Notes under the pieces: generated by a model
The model's database searches: none
Told to the model about the DNA's origin: nothing
What the model saw: the letters and a program-made list of their open reading frames with translations, nothing else
Program-made: the position numbers and the translations under genes
In this document: in pieces, positions 25,361 to 33,720 of the stretch
Numbering within the stretch: the first letter of the stretch is position 1
How the letters are laid out: each line of letters opens with the position of its first letter
Assembly (NCBI RefSeq): GCF_010470665.1
Contig: NZ_VOPZ01000005.1
Coordinates: 152,384-216,383, forward strand
Reading direction: 5' to 3'
Length of the DNA stretch: 64,000 bases
Source of the DNA: Desulfovibrio sp. JC022
GTDB lineage: Bacteria > Desulfobacterota > Desulfovibrionia > Desulfovibrionales > Desulfovibrionaceae

Positions 25361-26386
25361 ATGAGTGATAAAAATACATCATTTTTGAGCTGTAGAGACC
25401 TGAGCCGGGTCTTCGTAAAGAAACTCGACTTCGCGGGTAAAATTGCCCAGAAGCTGGGTTCCAAAATGCGCGAAGAAAGGGTTCAGGCTGTGGACGGCGT
25501 CAACCTCGACATCATGCCCGGCGAAGTGCTGGGACTGGTGGGTGAATCCGGTTGCGGTAAATCCACACTGGGCCGCATGCTCTGCGAAATCCTGAACCAA
25601 TCAGGCGGAGATATTTTCTACAAGGGCCGGAACGTCAAAGACATGAGTTCCAAGGAACACATGGACTACGCGCGTAACGTGCAGATGATCTTTCAGGACC
25701 CCTTTGCCTCGCTGAACCCGCGTAAAAGGGTCAAACAGATCATCGGCGAAGCACCGCTCTACCACGGACTGACCGACAAGGCCGGATTCGATCAATACCT
25801 TGCCGATGTAATGCTCCGCTGCGGGCTGGACCCCAGCTACAAAGACCGTTACCCGCATCAGTTCTCCGGCGGTCAGCGTCAGAGAATCGGGATTGCAAGA
25901 GCCATGGCTATGCAGCCGGAATGTCTGATCTGTGACGAATCCGTAGCCGCACTGGACGTATCCATTCAGGCCCAGATTCTGAACCTGTTCATGAAGCTGC
26001 GCAAAGAACTGAACCTGACCTGTTTGTTCATCAGCCATGATTTAGGCGTGGTCGAACACATCTCGGACCGTATCGCGGTTATGTATCTTGGCCGGGTAGT
26101 TGAAGTCGGAACAGTGGAACAACTTTTCAGCAAGCCGTTCCACCCCTACACACAGGCCCTGCTGAATGAGGTCCCCAGACTGGAAAAAAGAGACGTGGAA
26201 TTTGCCCCGCTCAAAGGCGAAATCCCCTCTCCCCTCGATCCGCCAAAAGGCTGCCACTTCCACCCCCGCTGCGCCCATGCCATGGATATCTGCCGTGAAA
26301 AGGCCCCGCAGGATAAGGATATCGGCGAAAACCACCGCACCTGCTGCCATCTGGCAGATAAGAGGGATGAGTGGATTAGTTTGTAG
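25361..26386 (+). CDS. Peptide ABC transporter ATP-binding protein (DppF/OppF type)
   Basis: A 341-aa ATPase with Walker [10 protein letters not shown]-loop [11 protein letters not shown], signature SGGQRQRI, Walker [12 protein letters not shown] (a Glu-Ser variant of the usual DEPTSALD) and H-loop FISHDL. The C-terminal extension [15 protein letters not shown] carries the clustered Cys of OppF-type proteins. It is the partner of the ATPase upstream. It is separated from it by a 253-bp repeat-rich gap instead of the usual overlap, yet on the same strand with GGAGGG before ATG 25361, so it is still probably co-expressed. Confidence 0.95.
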   Translation: MSDKNTSFLSCRDLSRVFVKKLDFAGKIAQKLGSKMREERVQAVDGVNLDIMPGEVLGLVGESGCGKSTLGRMLCEILNQSGGDIFYKGRNVKDMSSKEHMDYARNVQMIFQDPFASLNPRKRVKQIIGEAPLYHGLTDKAGFDQYLADVMLRCGLDPSYKDRYPHQFSGGQRQRIGIARAMAMQPECLICDESVAALDVSIQAQILNLFMKLRKELNLTCLFISHDLGVVEHISDRIAVMYLGRVVEVGTVEQLFSKPFHPYTQALLNEVPRLEKRDVEFAPLKGEIPSPLDPPKGCHFHPRCAHAMDICREKAPQDKDIGENHRTCCHLADKRDEWISL

Positions 26387-26414
26387 GGATTGATTTGATA
26401 GGTATGAAATGAAA

Positions 26415-26452
26415 GACCTCCCCCGTAATCTTAGATTGCGGGGGAGGTCATT
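26415..26452. terminator. Terminator after the peptide transporter operon
   Basis: GACCTCCCCCG / CGGGGGAGGTC stem followed by ATTTATT. It lies between the convergent transporter and hypothetical genes. Confidence 0.85.
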
Positions 26453-26463
26453 TATTAAATAAT

Positions 26464-27099
26464 TCATTTTATAAAAGCAAAAAAATGCCCCCAAAAAATA
26501 CTATCAAAAAACAACAAACATCTAATGAAGATATAAGCAGAAAAAACAGAAGACAAAACGAGAAATAGTTCTTTCGCTGACACAAAAAACAAACTACTTG
26601 AATTATCTATGCTGGTTCTATCATACTTCCTTTCCTTTGAAAAAAAAGTGCGAATCCATTTCGACATCTTCCATATCGATTTTTGAGAATTTTCTTCTTT
26701 TACTCTTTCCCAATCATGTTTCAATAATTGCGACAAATTTAATATAATGCCGTCATGAACATCAATTGCATCTTCATATTCAGAAGATTTAAGATGTTCG
26801 ATCAAATTCGACACAGAGGTTAGAATTTCACGATCAATTCTATCAGATGGATTCAGTCTAACTCTTAGCTCAGTATGAATTAATCTCAACCTAGAGACAG
26901 ACTCCTTTCTAGCCTCATCAGTCCTCACAATATAAGTAAACTTTGTTATCTCAGCAGCGTAACCACGCATCTCGTTACGCCACACTTTACGCTCACCAGT
27001 CACGTTTCTTGACTGATCCTTCTGCCTTTGAGTAACTGACGCTCCCAAATAACCAACAGCAACAGATAAAGCGACTGCTAAAAAAGTTCCATCATCCAT
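26464..27099 (-). CDS. Hypothetical membrane protein, two terminal membrane segments
   Basis: A 211-aa protein I do not recognise. There is an N-terminal hydrophobic segment (about 5-20, TFLAVALSVAVGYLGAS) and a strongly hydrophobic C-terminus (about 170-205). Between them lies a charged, mostly helical domain containing RNEMRGYAAEITKF and HTELRVRLNPSDR, suited to a cytoplasmic helical bundle. The gene is distinctly AT-rich compared with its neighbours, suggesting acquisition. It follows the DUF3574-like lipoprotein gene by 14 bases on the same strand, so the two may be one transcript. No function is proposed. Confidence 0.7.
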   Translation of the reverse strand: MDDGTFLAVALSVAVGYLGASVTQRQKDQSRNVTGERKVWRNEMRGYAAEITKFTYIVRTDEARKESVSRLRLIHTELRVRLNPSDRIDREILTSVSNLIEHLKSSEYEDAIDVHDGIILNLSQLLKHDWERVKEENSQKSIWKMSKWIRTFFSKERKYDRTSIDNSSSLFFVSAKELFLVLSSVFSAYIFIRCLLFFDSIFWGHFFAFIK

Positions 27100-27113
27100 A
27101 ACACCAAATCCCC

Positions 27114-27509
27114 CTAATTAAACTCAACCTCAACCGGGCTGACAACCTTCAGCACCGATTCCTGTTTGAATTCTTTCTTGTAAGCCTTGGCGATCTCGTC
27201 CACGCGCTGATCTGCGTCTTTGTCCGGGGAAACTATCATGAGCACTTTGCTTCTTTCGGAATAGGTGAAGCCGCTTTTACCGCCCCAGAAGCCTTGGGCA
27301 TCGTAGATGGTGTAGCCGTCGCTGAATTTGGGAGTGACCTGCTTGCTTAGGAAATCCTGAAAACGCTTTGAACTGACTTGCTTTTCGCCATCCTGATAGG
27401 TCTGCCCCATATAAAGCTCGTAGCGATTCCATTTACCTGTTGCACAGCCGGACAAACCTAAAGCCATCAACAGGACCACAACAGCCAAAACCCTCACTGA
27501 ATTACGCAT
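27114..27509 (-). CDS. DUF3574-like lipoprotein
   Basis: A 131-aa predicted lipoprotein. The signal sequence ends in lipobox LSGC (Cys about 21), so it should be lipid-anchored and exported. The body FQDFLSKQVTPKFSDGYTI, broken here as FLSKQVTPKFSDG and YDAQGFWGG, then ERSKVLMIV resembles DUF3574 proteins, small secreted proteins of unknown role. The start is placed at ATG 27509 because GGAGGAG lies nine bases before it; a TTG 18 bases upstream falls within that site. The next gene on the same strand is the membrane protein 14 bases downstream. Confidence 0.78.
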   Translation of the reverse strand: MRNSVRVLAVVVLLMALGLSGCATGKWNRYELYMGQTYQDGEKQVSSKRFQDFLSKQVTPKFSDGYTIYDAQGFWGGKSGFTYSERSKVLMIVSPDKDADQRVDEIAKAYKKEFKQESVLKVVSPVEVEFN

Positions 27510-27582
27510 AAGAAATAACTCCTCCAATTCTACGACAATACTTCAACGCGAAACTCCAAAACTATCCAAGCAAGCGGCGAAG

Positions 27583-27685
27583 CCATATTAAAAAGTTTAG
27601 GAGAGTCCAGAGAACCCTTTCCAAAGGGTTCTTTGGCCGCCGGAGGCGAAATCAAATCATCCAAAAGCGCGCAGCGCATCACCTA
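27583..27685. repeat. Dispersed intergenic repeat, copy C
   Basis: ATTAAAAAGTTTAGGAGAGTC, split here as AAAAAGTTTAGG and GAGTCCAG, then hairpin AGAACCCTTT / AAAGGGTTCT, GCCGCCGGAGGCGAAATCA, and CCAAAAGCGCGCAGCGCATC. The end words are the reverse complement of copy A, so this copy is inverted relative to it. Confidence 0.7.
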
Positions 27686-28471
27686 AATAAATATCTCAGG
27701 CTCACGGCGCGCGCTGAAATTATCAGCCAGCCACTGGGACACTTCCAAAAGCTTGGGCACTTCCAGCTTGCGGGCCTCGAAAGCACAGACCTTCACGCAG
27801 GCACAGCAGAAAATACACTTGTCGGGGTCGGTTTCAACCAGTGAACCGACAGAGATTGCCGCTGTGGGACATACTCTTTCACAGGAACCGCAAAGCTGAC
27901 AGCCATCATTTGATATTGGCGAAGCAGAAGCCTTGGGCGAACGGTCTTTGTACGGGCGGTTACCGGGAACTTCTACGCTTGCAGCAGCAAGAGTCCCATC
28001 AGCAAGCTTTGCTGCTAAGGACTTACCGAACTCACGGGCCTTGCCCAGATCATCTTCATCAGGACGGCTGACCGCAATGGGGGTCTTCTCGGTGGAAAAA
28101 GAATGCTCACCAATGAACGCAGCACCTGCAACGGTCTTAAAGCCGGCTTCTGTGACAATATCACTGAGTTCAACAAGGGCATCTTCGTAAGCGCGGTTAC
28201 CGTAAACAACCACGGGAACCACAGGACTGCCACAGGACTTCAAAACCTTGAAACGTTCCACGGCAGTGAGCGGAATACGCCCGCTGTAGACCGGCCCGCC
28301 GATTATCACCAGATCATCAGCACAGTCGCAGGACTCAGGCACGTTGTCAGTGCGGGTCATATCAAGCACTTCCAACTGCTGCGCGCCGACGCCTTCGGCA
28401 ATGGCATCCAGAATACGGTGGGTGGTCCGGGTGGGGGAAAAACAAATCATCTTTAATTTCTTACAGGACAT
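27683..28471 (-). CDS. EFR1-type flavodoxin-ferredoxin protein
   Basis: A 262-aa cytoplasmic electron carrier. The N-terminal flavodoxin-like domain begins KMICFSPTRTTHRIL, where SPTRTT takes the place of the FMN phosphate loop, and includes VIIGGPVYSGR. The C-terminus has two [4Fe-4S] motifs, CQLCGSCERVCP and CIFCCACVKVC, the second followed by AFEA in place of Pro. The family (EFR1) is thought to couple flavin and Fe-S electron transfer; the partner enzyme is unknown. ATG 28471 has GGAG five bases upstream. A second family member is at 60196. It is divergent from the MobA-MoeA gene. Confidence 0.88.
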   Translation of the reverse strand: MSCKKLKMICFSPTRTTHRILDAIAEGVGAQQLEVLDMTRTDNVPESCDCADDLVIIGGPVYSGRIPLTAVERFKVLKSCGSPVVPVVVYGNRAYEDALVELSDIVTEAGFKTVAGAAFIGEHSFSTEKTPIAVSRPDEDDLGKAREFGKSLAAKLADGTLAAASVEVPGNRPYKDRSPKASASPISNDGCQLCGSCERVCPTAAISVGSLVETDPDKCIFCCACVKVCAFEARKLEVPKLLEVSQWLADNFSARREPEIFI

Positions 28472-28622
28472 AAAAACTCCATTTCAAATTACTTAAGTGA
28501 AGACATCCGCCAAGTGACTTTACTTTCTGACCGCTTAAGTACAGGGGCAATGTAAATGTGTAAATAGTTTTGATATTGCGAGCATCATTCCATCAGGCTT
28601 TTTTCAGCATAATAAAAAGGTT

Positions 28623-30515
28623 ATGGAACTGAAGAATCTTTTGTGCGATATAAAAGCCATGAGCGGAAATAAGGACATATCGAATATCAGCGCAGCCATC
28701 CTGGCAGGTGGCGAAGGACGCCGCATGGGCAGAAAAGACAAATCCTGCCTTGAAATTTCCGGCGAAAAACTGGTCAGCAGAATAATCCGCTCCATTGAGG
28801 GTCTTTTTGCGGAAACCTTTGTCATCACCCGCAGCCCGGAAAACCACCCGGACCTTGATGTGCGGCTGGTGGGCGACCTTTTTGAATCGCGCAGTTCTTT
28901 GACCGGAATCCACTCCGCCCTCTACCATGCCCTCACCGATCACGTGTTCATCAGTGCCTGCGATTCCCCGTTCCTGAACCGCGAACTTATCCACGAACTT
29001 ATCAGCCGGGTCGAACCGGAAGACGATGTGGTAATCCCCATGCACCCGGACGGATTTTACGAACCGCTCTGCGCTGTTTATTCCAAACGCTGCCTGCCCT
29101 TTATTGAAGAGAACCTGAAAAAGAACATCTTCCAGATCATCCGCTTTTTCCCGCAGGTAAGGGTAAAAACCGTGGACACGGACCAGCTGGCGAAAAAGGA
29201 TCAGGGCCTGACGACTTTTATCAATATTAATACGCCTGATGAACTTAGCAGGATATGTAAAGATTTGAACGATCATGATAACGGCGAAAGCTCCGCAGAG
29301 GCCTCTTTTCCCAGTTCCATACCACGCAGTGCAGCACTGAAACTCATCCGCAAAACCCTTCCTCTACCGAAAAGTACACATATTGCGGTAACGGACTGCT
29401 CCGGTTTGATTGCAGCACAGACTATTGATTCGGGCATATCCCTACCCGAACACGACCGCTCAGCCATGGACGGATTTGCCGTGCCCAGTGCAGGAACAAA
29501 GGCTGCCAGCCCTGAGAATCCGGTTATGATGCATTTTTCCGGGGAAGTACGCCCTTCCTGTCCGGCACCAAAAGAAAACAGCTCCGGGCAGTCTGTGCGC
29601 GTGCTCACCGGAGGCATTGTCCCTGAAGGCACTAACGCGGTCATTCCCTTTGAAAACGTTCAGGTGGGTGAATGCTCCATCAGCATCAGCTCCCCGGTCA
29701 GTAAGGGAGATTTTGTCCGCCGGACCGGTTCAGATATTTTAAAAGGCGAGACCATCGTCAAGTCAGGCAGTGTTATTTCGCCCTGCGGTGCCGCCCTGCT
29801 TGCGTATGCAGGTATCCGTTCCATTCCTGTCTACCAGCTGCCTAAAGTGGCAGTACTGGCCGTTGGCAATGAATTGTGCGACCCGGCGCAAAAGACAGAA
29901 TGCGGTTTGATCCCGGCGGACAACCTTATTCTCATGAAATCCCTGTGCAGCCGTTACGGAATCCGAGACATCCACATTGCCCCCTGCGCCAATTTACCGG
30001 AATCTATTTCTGAAGCAGTGCAGGCCAATAGTGATTGCGGGCTGATTGTTACCACCGGGGGTACGGGGCCCGGCAACCGCGACTTTGTTTTCAATTCCAT
30101 CCGGCAAGCCGGAGGAAGGCCTATTTTCAAAGGTCTGGCCATGCATCCCGCAAAATCCGTTTTTGCTTTTATCATGGGCAGTTCCATAGTCATCGGACTC
30201 CCCGGACCGCCCAATGCAGTTAATCTGGCCTTCCACACCATCATCAATCCGATTCTATCCATGCTTCAAGGCAAGTCGGAAATTTCCACCACCATCCCGG
30301 CAATTCTTACCGAAAAGCTGAAAGGCGGGCGGGACCGGGAAAAACTGCGCCCCTGCCGTATTTCTGAAGATGATGGAAAAATATTTGCCGACCCGCTGCT
30401 GGAGAAATCCCTTTCGCCACGCAAAGTTATGAGCTTAAGTAACGGCATCATCATCCTTCCTGCGGACTGCGGAGAACTAGCCCCGCAAAGCATTGTTCAG
30501 CTTATCCGATTCTAG
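28623..30515 (+). CDS. MobA-MoeA fusion protein (molybdenum cofactor biosynthesis)
   Basis: A 630-aa fusion. Residues about 20-205 are MobA-like guanylyltransferase, with LAGGEGRRMGRKDKS (27-41) as the nucleotide-binding loop, which attaches GMP to Mo-molybdopterin. Residues about 225-630 are MoeA-like molybdenum insertase: DRSAMDGFAV (about 279-288), a GGTGPGNRDF loop (where MoeA has GGVSxG) and GLPGPPNA near 524. The product would insert metal and then nucleotide in one chain, serving formate dehydrogenases and similar Mo/W enzymes. The start ATG 28623 has AAGG upstream; ATG 28659 is a weaker alternative. No other moa/moe genes are nearby. Confidence 0.9.
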   Translation: MELKNLLCDIKAMSGNKDISNISAAILAGGEGRRMGRKDKSCLEISGEKLVSRIIRSIEGLFAETFVITRSPENHPDLDVRLVGDLFESRSSLTGIHSALYHALTDHVFISACDSPFLNRELIHELISRVEPEDDVVIPMHPDGFYEPLCAVYSKRCLPFIEENLKKNIFQIIRFFPQVRVKTVDTDQLAKKDQGLTTFININTPDELSRICKDLNDHDNGESSAEASFPSSIPRSAALKLIRKTLPLPKSTHIAVTDCSGLIAAQTIDSGISLPEHDRSAMDGFAVPSAGTKAASPENPVMMHFSGEVRPSCPAPKENSSGQSVRVLTGGIVPEGTNAVIPFENVQVGECSISISSPVSKGDFVRRTGSDILKGETIVKSGSVISPCGAALLAYAGIRSIPVYQLPKVAVLAVGNELCDPAQKTECGLIPADNLILMKSLCSRYGIRDIHIAPCANLPESISEAVQANSDCGLIVTTGGTGPGNRDFVFNSIRQAGGRPIFKGLAMHPAKSVFAFIMGSSIVIGLPGPPNAVNLAFHTIINPILSMLQGKSEISTTIPAILTEKLKGGRDREKLRPCRISEDDGKIFADPLLEKSLSPRKVMSLSNGIIILPADCGELAPQSIVQLIRF

Positions 30516-30589
30516 ATTATTATTTCAGGCATAATTGATGCATAAATTCGGCTCAGGAAAAACTTTCCTAAAAAATTATGGAGCCGACC

Positions 30590-31177
30590 ATGATCAATTC
30601 CGTTCAATCAGCTTACGCTACCCAATCAGTTAACGAAATTCAGCAATCCCGCGCCGGGGTTCAGCCCGCCCAGCAGGAACAGCAATGCAGGGACAAAATC
30701 ACAATCTCTGATTCCGCCAAAAAGCTTGCTTCCATAGGCAGCTTTTTCTCCGATATGAATATTCCATACACACCGGGCCAATCCATCTCCCTTGATGATC
30801 TAAAAACAGGTCTGGAAACCAGCACTAAAAAATTTCAGGACAAAGTAGACATTCTATTTCTGGAAAACAACATCAGCACTGATCCTCCGGTAGAACTGAC
30901 TACTGACAGTTCCGGCAATGTACGGGTACAAGGCGACCATCCGCAAAAAGAAAAGATAGAACAGTTATTTCAGGACACCCCGGACCTTGCCAACGACTTT
31001 CGTGGGATAAGCAGCCTGAACAGCCTTGTTGAAGCCGGGGAGGAATACCTCGAATTCGCCAAGGCATACGAAAAGAACCCATACGAGGCCGTAGCTAAAT
31101 ACGGTCACATCTTCAGCGGTATGGATGTAGAAGAATTCAGTATGATCATCGGCGGGGATAAAACAGAACAGGCTTAG
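30590..31177 (+). CDS. Hypothetical protein
   Basis: A 195-aa protein I do not recognise. The first 50 residues are Gln/Ser-rich and low-complexity, followed by CRDKITISDSAKKLASIG. That stretch resembles the 'D-x-I-x-I-S-x-x-A-K/R' segment of FlgM-like and other flagella-related small proteins, but the resemblance is too short to name a family. The rest is acidic and helical. The start is put at ATG 30590, seven bases after GGAG; an ATG four codons earlier overlaps that site. It is a single gene, 75 bases after the MobA-MoeA gene. There is no signal peptide. Confidence 0.65.
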   Translation: MINSVQSAYATQSVNEIQQSRAGVQPAQQEQQCRDKITISDSAKKLASIGSFFSDMNIPYTPGQSISLDDLKTGLETSTKKFQDKVDILFLENNISTDPPVELTTDSSGNVRVQGDHPQKEKIEQLFQDTPDLANDFRGISSLNSLVEAGEEYLEFAKAYEKNPYEAVAKYGHIFSGMDVEEFSMIIGGDKTEQA

Positions 31178-31341
31178 AACGAATTCTCACGGCCAATAAA
31201 TAGTTTTGCAAAACCGTAACTCAACCGGAACAGATTTAGCTTCCCCAAACAGCTCATGATGTTGTACGCTGAAATCATGAGAAAAAATCAAACAGGGCAA
31301 CCCTGCATACACCAGCACATCGAGAATTTGTTTTCATAGCC

Positions 31342-31370
31342 AAGGCGACCTGAATGCGGGTCGCCTTTTC
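31342..31370 (+). terminator. Terminator-like hairpin upstream of the PhoH gene
   Basis: AAGGCGACC / GGTCGCCTT with an 8-base loop is followed by TTCTCTTTT. It may end the previous transcript or act as an attenuator; it lies 36 bases before the PhoH gene start. Confidence 0.65.
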
Positions 31371-31402
31371 TCTTTTGTTCAACCGCAAGAAGAGGAGGTT
31401 TT

Positions 31403-32593
31403 ATGGGACAGAAGAACTTCGTTTTGGACACCAACGTTCTCATTGAAAATCCCAAATGTATCACCGTCCTGCGTAACGGAGTGGAAAACCAAGTCCACCT
31501 TCCCTACACTGTCATTACCGAACTGGACAAGCTCAAGCGAGACCCGCGCATCGGGCATATTGTCTCTCAGGCAGTACGTACGATCCTCGGGGATGACAAA
31601 ATCAGCATCCTTTCCCCAGAATTTGCGGAAAACCTTGGCGATCTCAGCCCGGATGACCGCATCCTCAAGGAAACCCTTAACGCCGCCATTGAGTCACCAA
31701 TTCTGGTCACCAATGACCGCATCCTGCAAATCAAAGCCGGGATCTATAATCTGACTTGCGAAGAGTACAAAGATTCCGATCCGTTCCGGTCCGACTCTCA
31801 AATGTACACCGGATTTGTGGACGAAGGGCAAACTCCCTACGTGAACAGCTTCCGCTGGGAAAACGGCAGTCCGGTTTTCTACGGCAACAAGGAAAACAAG
31901 ACCATTTCCTACACCCACGAAGTCTGGGGCGTGAAGCCGCGTAACATCTACCAGAACCTCGCCCTTGAGCTTATGCTTAATAACGAGATCAATCTTGTCT
32001 CTGTCCAGTCCGAAGCCGGATACGGGAAAACCTTTCTGGCTCTGGCCTCCGCCCTCTATCTGGCACTGGAAAAAAAAGATAATCCATTTGAGAAGGTCTA
32101 TCTGGTCAAGCCAATCTGGGAGATTGGTGCCAAAATGGGCTTCCTGCCCGGATCAGTAGAGGAAAAAATGCAGCCTTATGTACGCTATGTACGCGACCTG
32201 ACCGTGAAGCTGCACGAACAGCGTCCTGCCAACCGTATTTTCATGGACACTGATTCCGAAAAGTTCCGCTTCAACCAGAAGAAATTCGAGATCCTGCCCA
32301 TCGCCTATATTCGTGGGATGAACCTTGAAAACTGTGTGGTCATCATCGATGAGATGCAGAACATGGCCCGCTCCGAGGTGCGCTCACTTTTGACCCGCAT
32401 GGGCGAAGGAGTGAAATGCATCTGCATCGGCGATACCCGGCAGGTGGATAATCCTTATCTCAACGAAAGCAACAACGGCCTCAACTGGGTGGTCAAGAAG
32501 CTGCGCAACAACAAGGAATACGCGCATATGGTTCTTAAAGGGGAACGCTCGCGCGGTCCTATTACTGATATGGTATTGAAGACAGGATTGTGA
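31403..32593 (+). CDS. PIN domain-PhoH ATPase (PhoH2-type)
   Basis: A 396-aa protein. The N-terminal PIN nuclease domain (about 1-130) begins FVLDTNVLIENP, with further acidic residues and LVTNDRIL, giving the expected metal-binding acidic set. The C-terminal PhoH domain is a P-loop ATPase: Walker A SEAGYGKT (about 208-215) and Walker B VVIIDEMQNM. PhoH2 proteins of this layout have RNA helicase and nuclease activity in mycobacteria, but the cellular role is not settled. A strong GAGGAGG site precedes ATG 31403. It is convergent with the DnaA-like gene across a hairpin. Confidence 0.93.
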   Translation: MGQKNFVLDTNVLIENPKCITVLRNGVENQVHLPYTVITELDKLKRDPRIGHIVSQAVRTILGDDKISILSPEFAENLGDLSPDDRILKETLNAAIESPILVTNDRILQIKAGIYNLTCEEYKDSDPFRSDSQMYTGFVDEGQTPYVNSFRWENGSPVFYGNKENKTISYTHEVWGVKPRNIYQNLALELMLNNEINLVSVQSEAGYGKTFLALASALYLALEKKDNPFEKVYLVKPIWEIGAKMGFLPGSVEEKMQPYVRYVRDLTVKLHEQRPANRIFMDTDSEKFRFNQKKFEILPIAYIRGMNLENCVVIIDEMQNMARSEVRSLLTRMGEGVKCICIGDTRQVDNPYLNESNNGLNWVVKKLRNNKEYAHMVLKGERSRGPITDMVLKTGL

Positions 32594-32665
32594 TGCCTCC
32601 GGCGGCCCTGCCGGGAGCCTTAAACCCTTTTGCAAAAGGGTTTAAGAATCCCAAAACCTTTTAAT
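32594..32665. repeat. Dispersed intergenic repeat, copy D
   Basis: GATGCCTCCGGCGGCCCTGCC, split here as GATGCCTCCGGCGGCC and CTGCCGGGAG, then TTAAACCCTTTT / AAAAGGGTTTAA hairpin and GAATCCCAAAACCTTTTAA. The hairpin half is the reverse complement of copy B2. It directly follows the stop of the PhoH gene. Confidence 0.75.
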
Positions 32666-32679
32666 AAGCTTTGCATAAA

Positions 32680-32710
32680 AAAACGGCAGTCCTTGCGGGC
32701 TGCCGTTTTG
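32680..32710. terminator. Bidirectional terminator between PhoH and DnaA-like genes
   Basis: AAAACGGCAG / CTGCCGTTTT stem with an inner CC/GG extension around TTGC, flanked by A and T runs, between convergent genes. Confidence 0.85.
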
Positions 32711-32735
32711 ATTATTCACTTATAAAAAAAATTTG

Positions 32736-33428
32736 CTATTTCTGGAAGATCCTCAGGAGGAGTTCGTCGAGGTCTTCGCCGTTGTCAATTGCATCGGAAA
32801 TTTCGCCTTCCAGAACCTGCGCACCTTGGCGCACTTCGGAAACCGTGCAGTCCATGTTCAGGGCCACTTCATCAGCGGGGATGCCGTAACGGAAACAGAG
32901 ATAGTAAAGTGCCCGGCGGGCCAATACTGCATGCTCGTTTTCCTGCATCATCAGTTCACGAAAGGATACCGCAAAAGCTTCCAGTACAGCATCAAGAATG
33001 GAATCAAATGTCTGCACTTCCAGCTCCGTGACAACCTCAGTGGCTTCGGCTTCAAGATCAGCCTCACTGAAATCAACCGGACGGGAACTTCGAACAATTC
33101 CGGTCAGCCTGTTGATGCTGGCCAGAATTTCATCAGCGGCGTAATAGGCAGTCACATCGGAAATAAACTCCCGTGGCCTGTCAGCCCTGCCGCTTTCCAA
33201 ATCAATGGTTACCCCGACCTCGGTCGCAAGCACTTCCTGAGCAGCATCCTGAATACGATCAAGCAAATGTTCCTGCACCCAGTTCATGACGAACTCGTTA
33301 GGTGCGGTTAACTGGACAACGCCGTCGGCATAACGTGCGGAAAGCGGCTCCACCCAGACCCTGACCAGCACAGGATTAATGCGCACAAGAAGCTTCTTTT
33401 TTATGGAGCTCCATACATTGGAATTCAT
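32736..33428 (-). CDS. DnaA-like protein with domains I and IV but no AAA+ ATPase domain
   Basis: A 230-aa protein. Residues 1-75 align with domain I of the DnaA encoded just upstream (VRVWVEPL, LTAPNEFVMNWV against YKVWIKPL, LYAPNDFVAAWV). Residues about 141-210 align without gaps with its domain IV (FDSILDAV against YDSIVDHI; VLARRALYYL against VLARNTAFFL). The AAA+ domain is absent and there is no Walker motif. The basic linker and HSTV recognition helix are replaced by acidic or neutral residues (MMQENEH, CTVSEV), so box binding is unlikely. A domain I decoy that pairs with DnaA or DnaB is the most attractive idea. ATG 33428 has GAGGTAGG upstream. Confidence 0.82.
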   Translation of the reverse strand: MNSNVWSSIKKKLLVRINPVLVRVWVEPLSARYADGVVQLTAPNEFVMNWVQEHLLDRIQDAAQEVLATEVGVTIDLESGRADRPREFISDVTAYYAADEILASINRLTGIVRSSRPVDFSEADLEAEATEVVTELEVQTFDSILDAVLEAFAVSFRELMMQENEHAVLARRALYYLCFRYGIPADEVALNMDCTVSEVRQGAQVLEGEISDAIDNGEDLDELLLRIFQK

Positions 33429-33595
33429 TTCCTACCTCTGCAATTTAGGCCCATAAAAATAGGGCCGTCCAAAGACATTTACAAACCGGTTGCAATGAAT
33501 ATCCTCAAACCCGAAAAAGAGCAAACAGCTTCAAGCTGTCACTCTTTTCCGGAAATTTAAAACGCTAAACAACCAAAACAACACTGCTCCCACCT

Positions 33596-33720
33596 GTCAG
33601 GTGGTCTAGAAAGAGCCAGATGCGCGGAGCAAAAAAAGGCAGGAACGAAGCGTATATCAATACGTGAGTTTCTGACTTTTTTGCAGCGACAAAGCAGATG
33701 GTGCTTTATAGGCCGCCTGA
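33596..33720 (-). repeat. Long palindromic intergenic repeat, copy 2
   Basis: About 125 bp, inverted relative to copy 1 at 22061-22184. Its reverse strand reads GAAACTCACGTAT...ATACGCTTCGTTCC, CACCATCTGC and GCTGCAAAAAA. Its ends are inverted GTCAGG / CCTGAC. It fills the gap between dnaA and the DnaA-like gene and touches the dnaA stop. Confidence 0.75.

Noticed and set aside
31277..31339. 20-codon frame just before the hairpin at 31342, possible leader peptide
   Set aside because: No ribosome-binding site and no run of a regulatory codon; too short to support.
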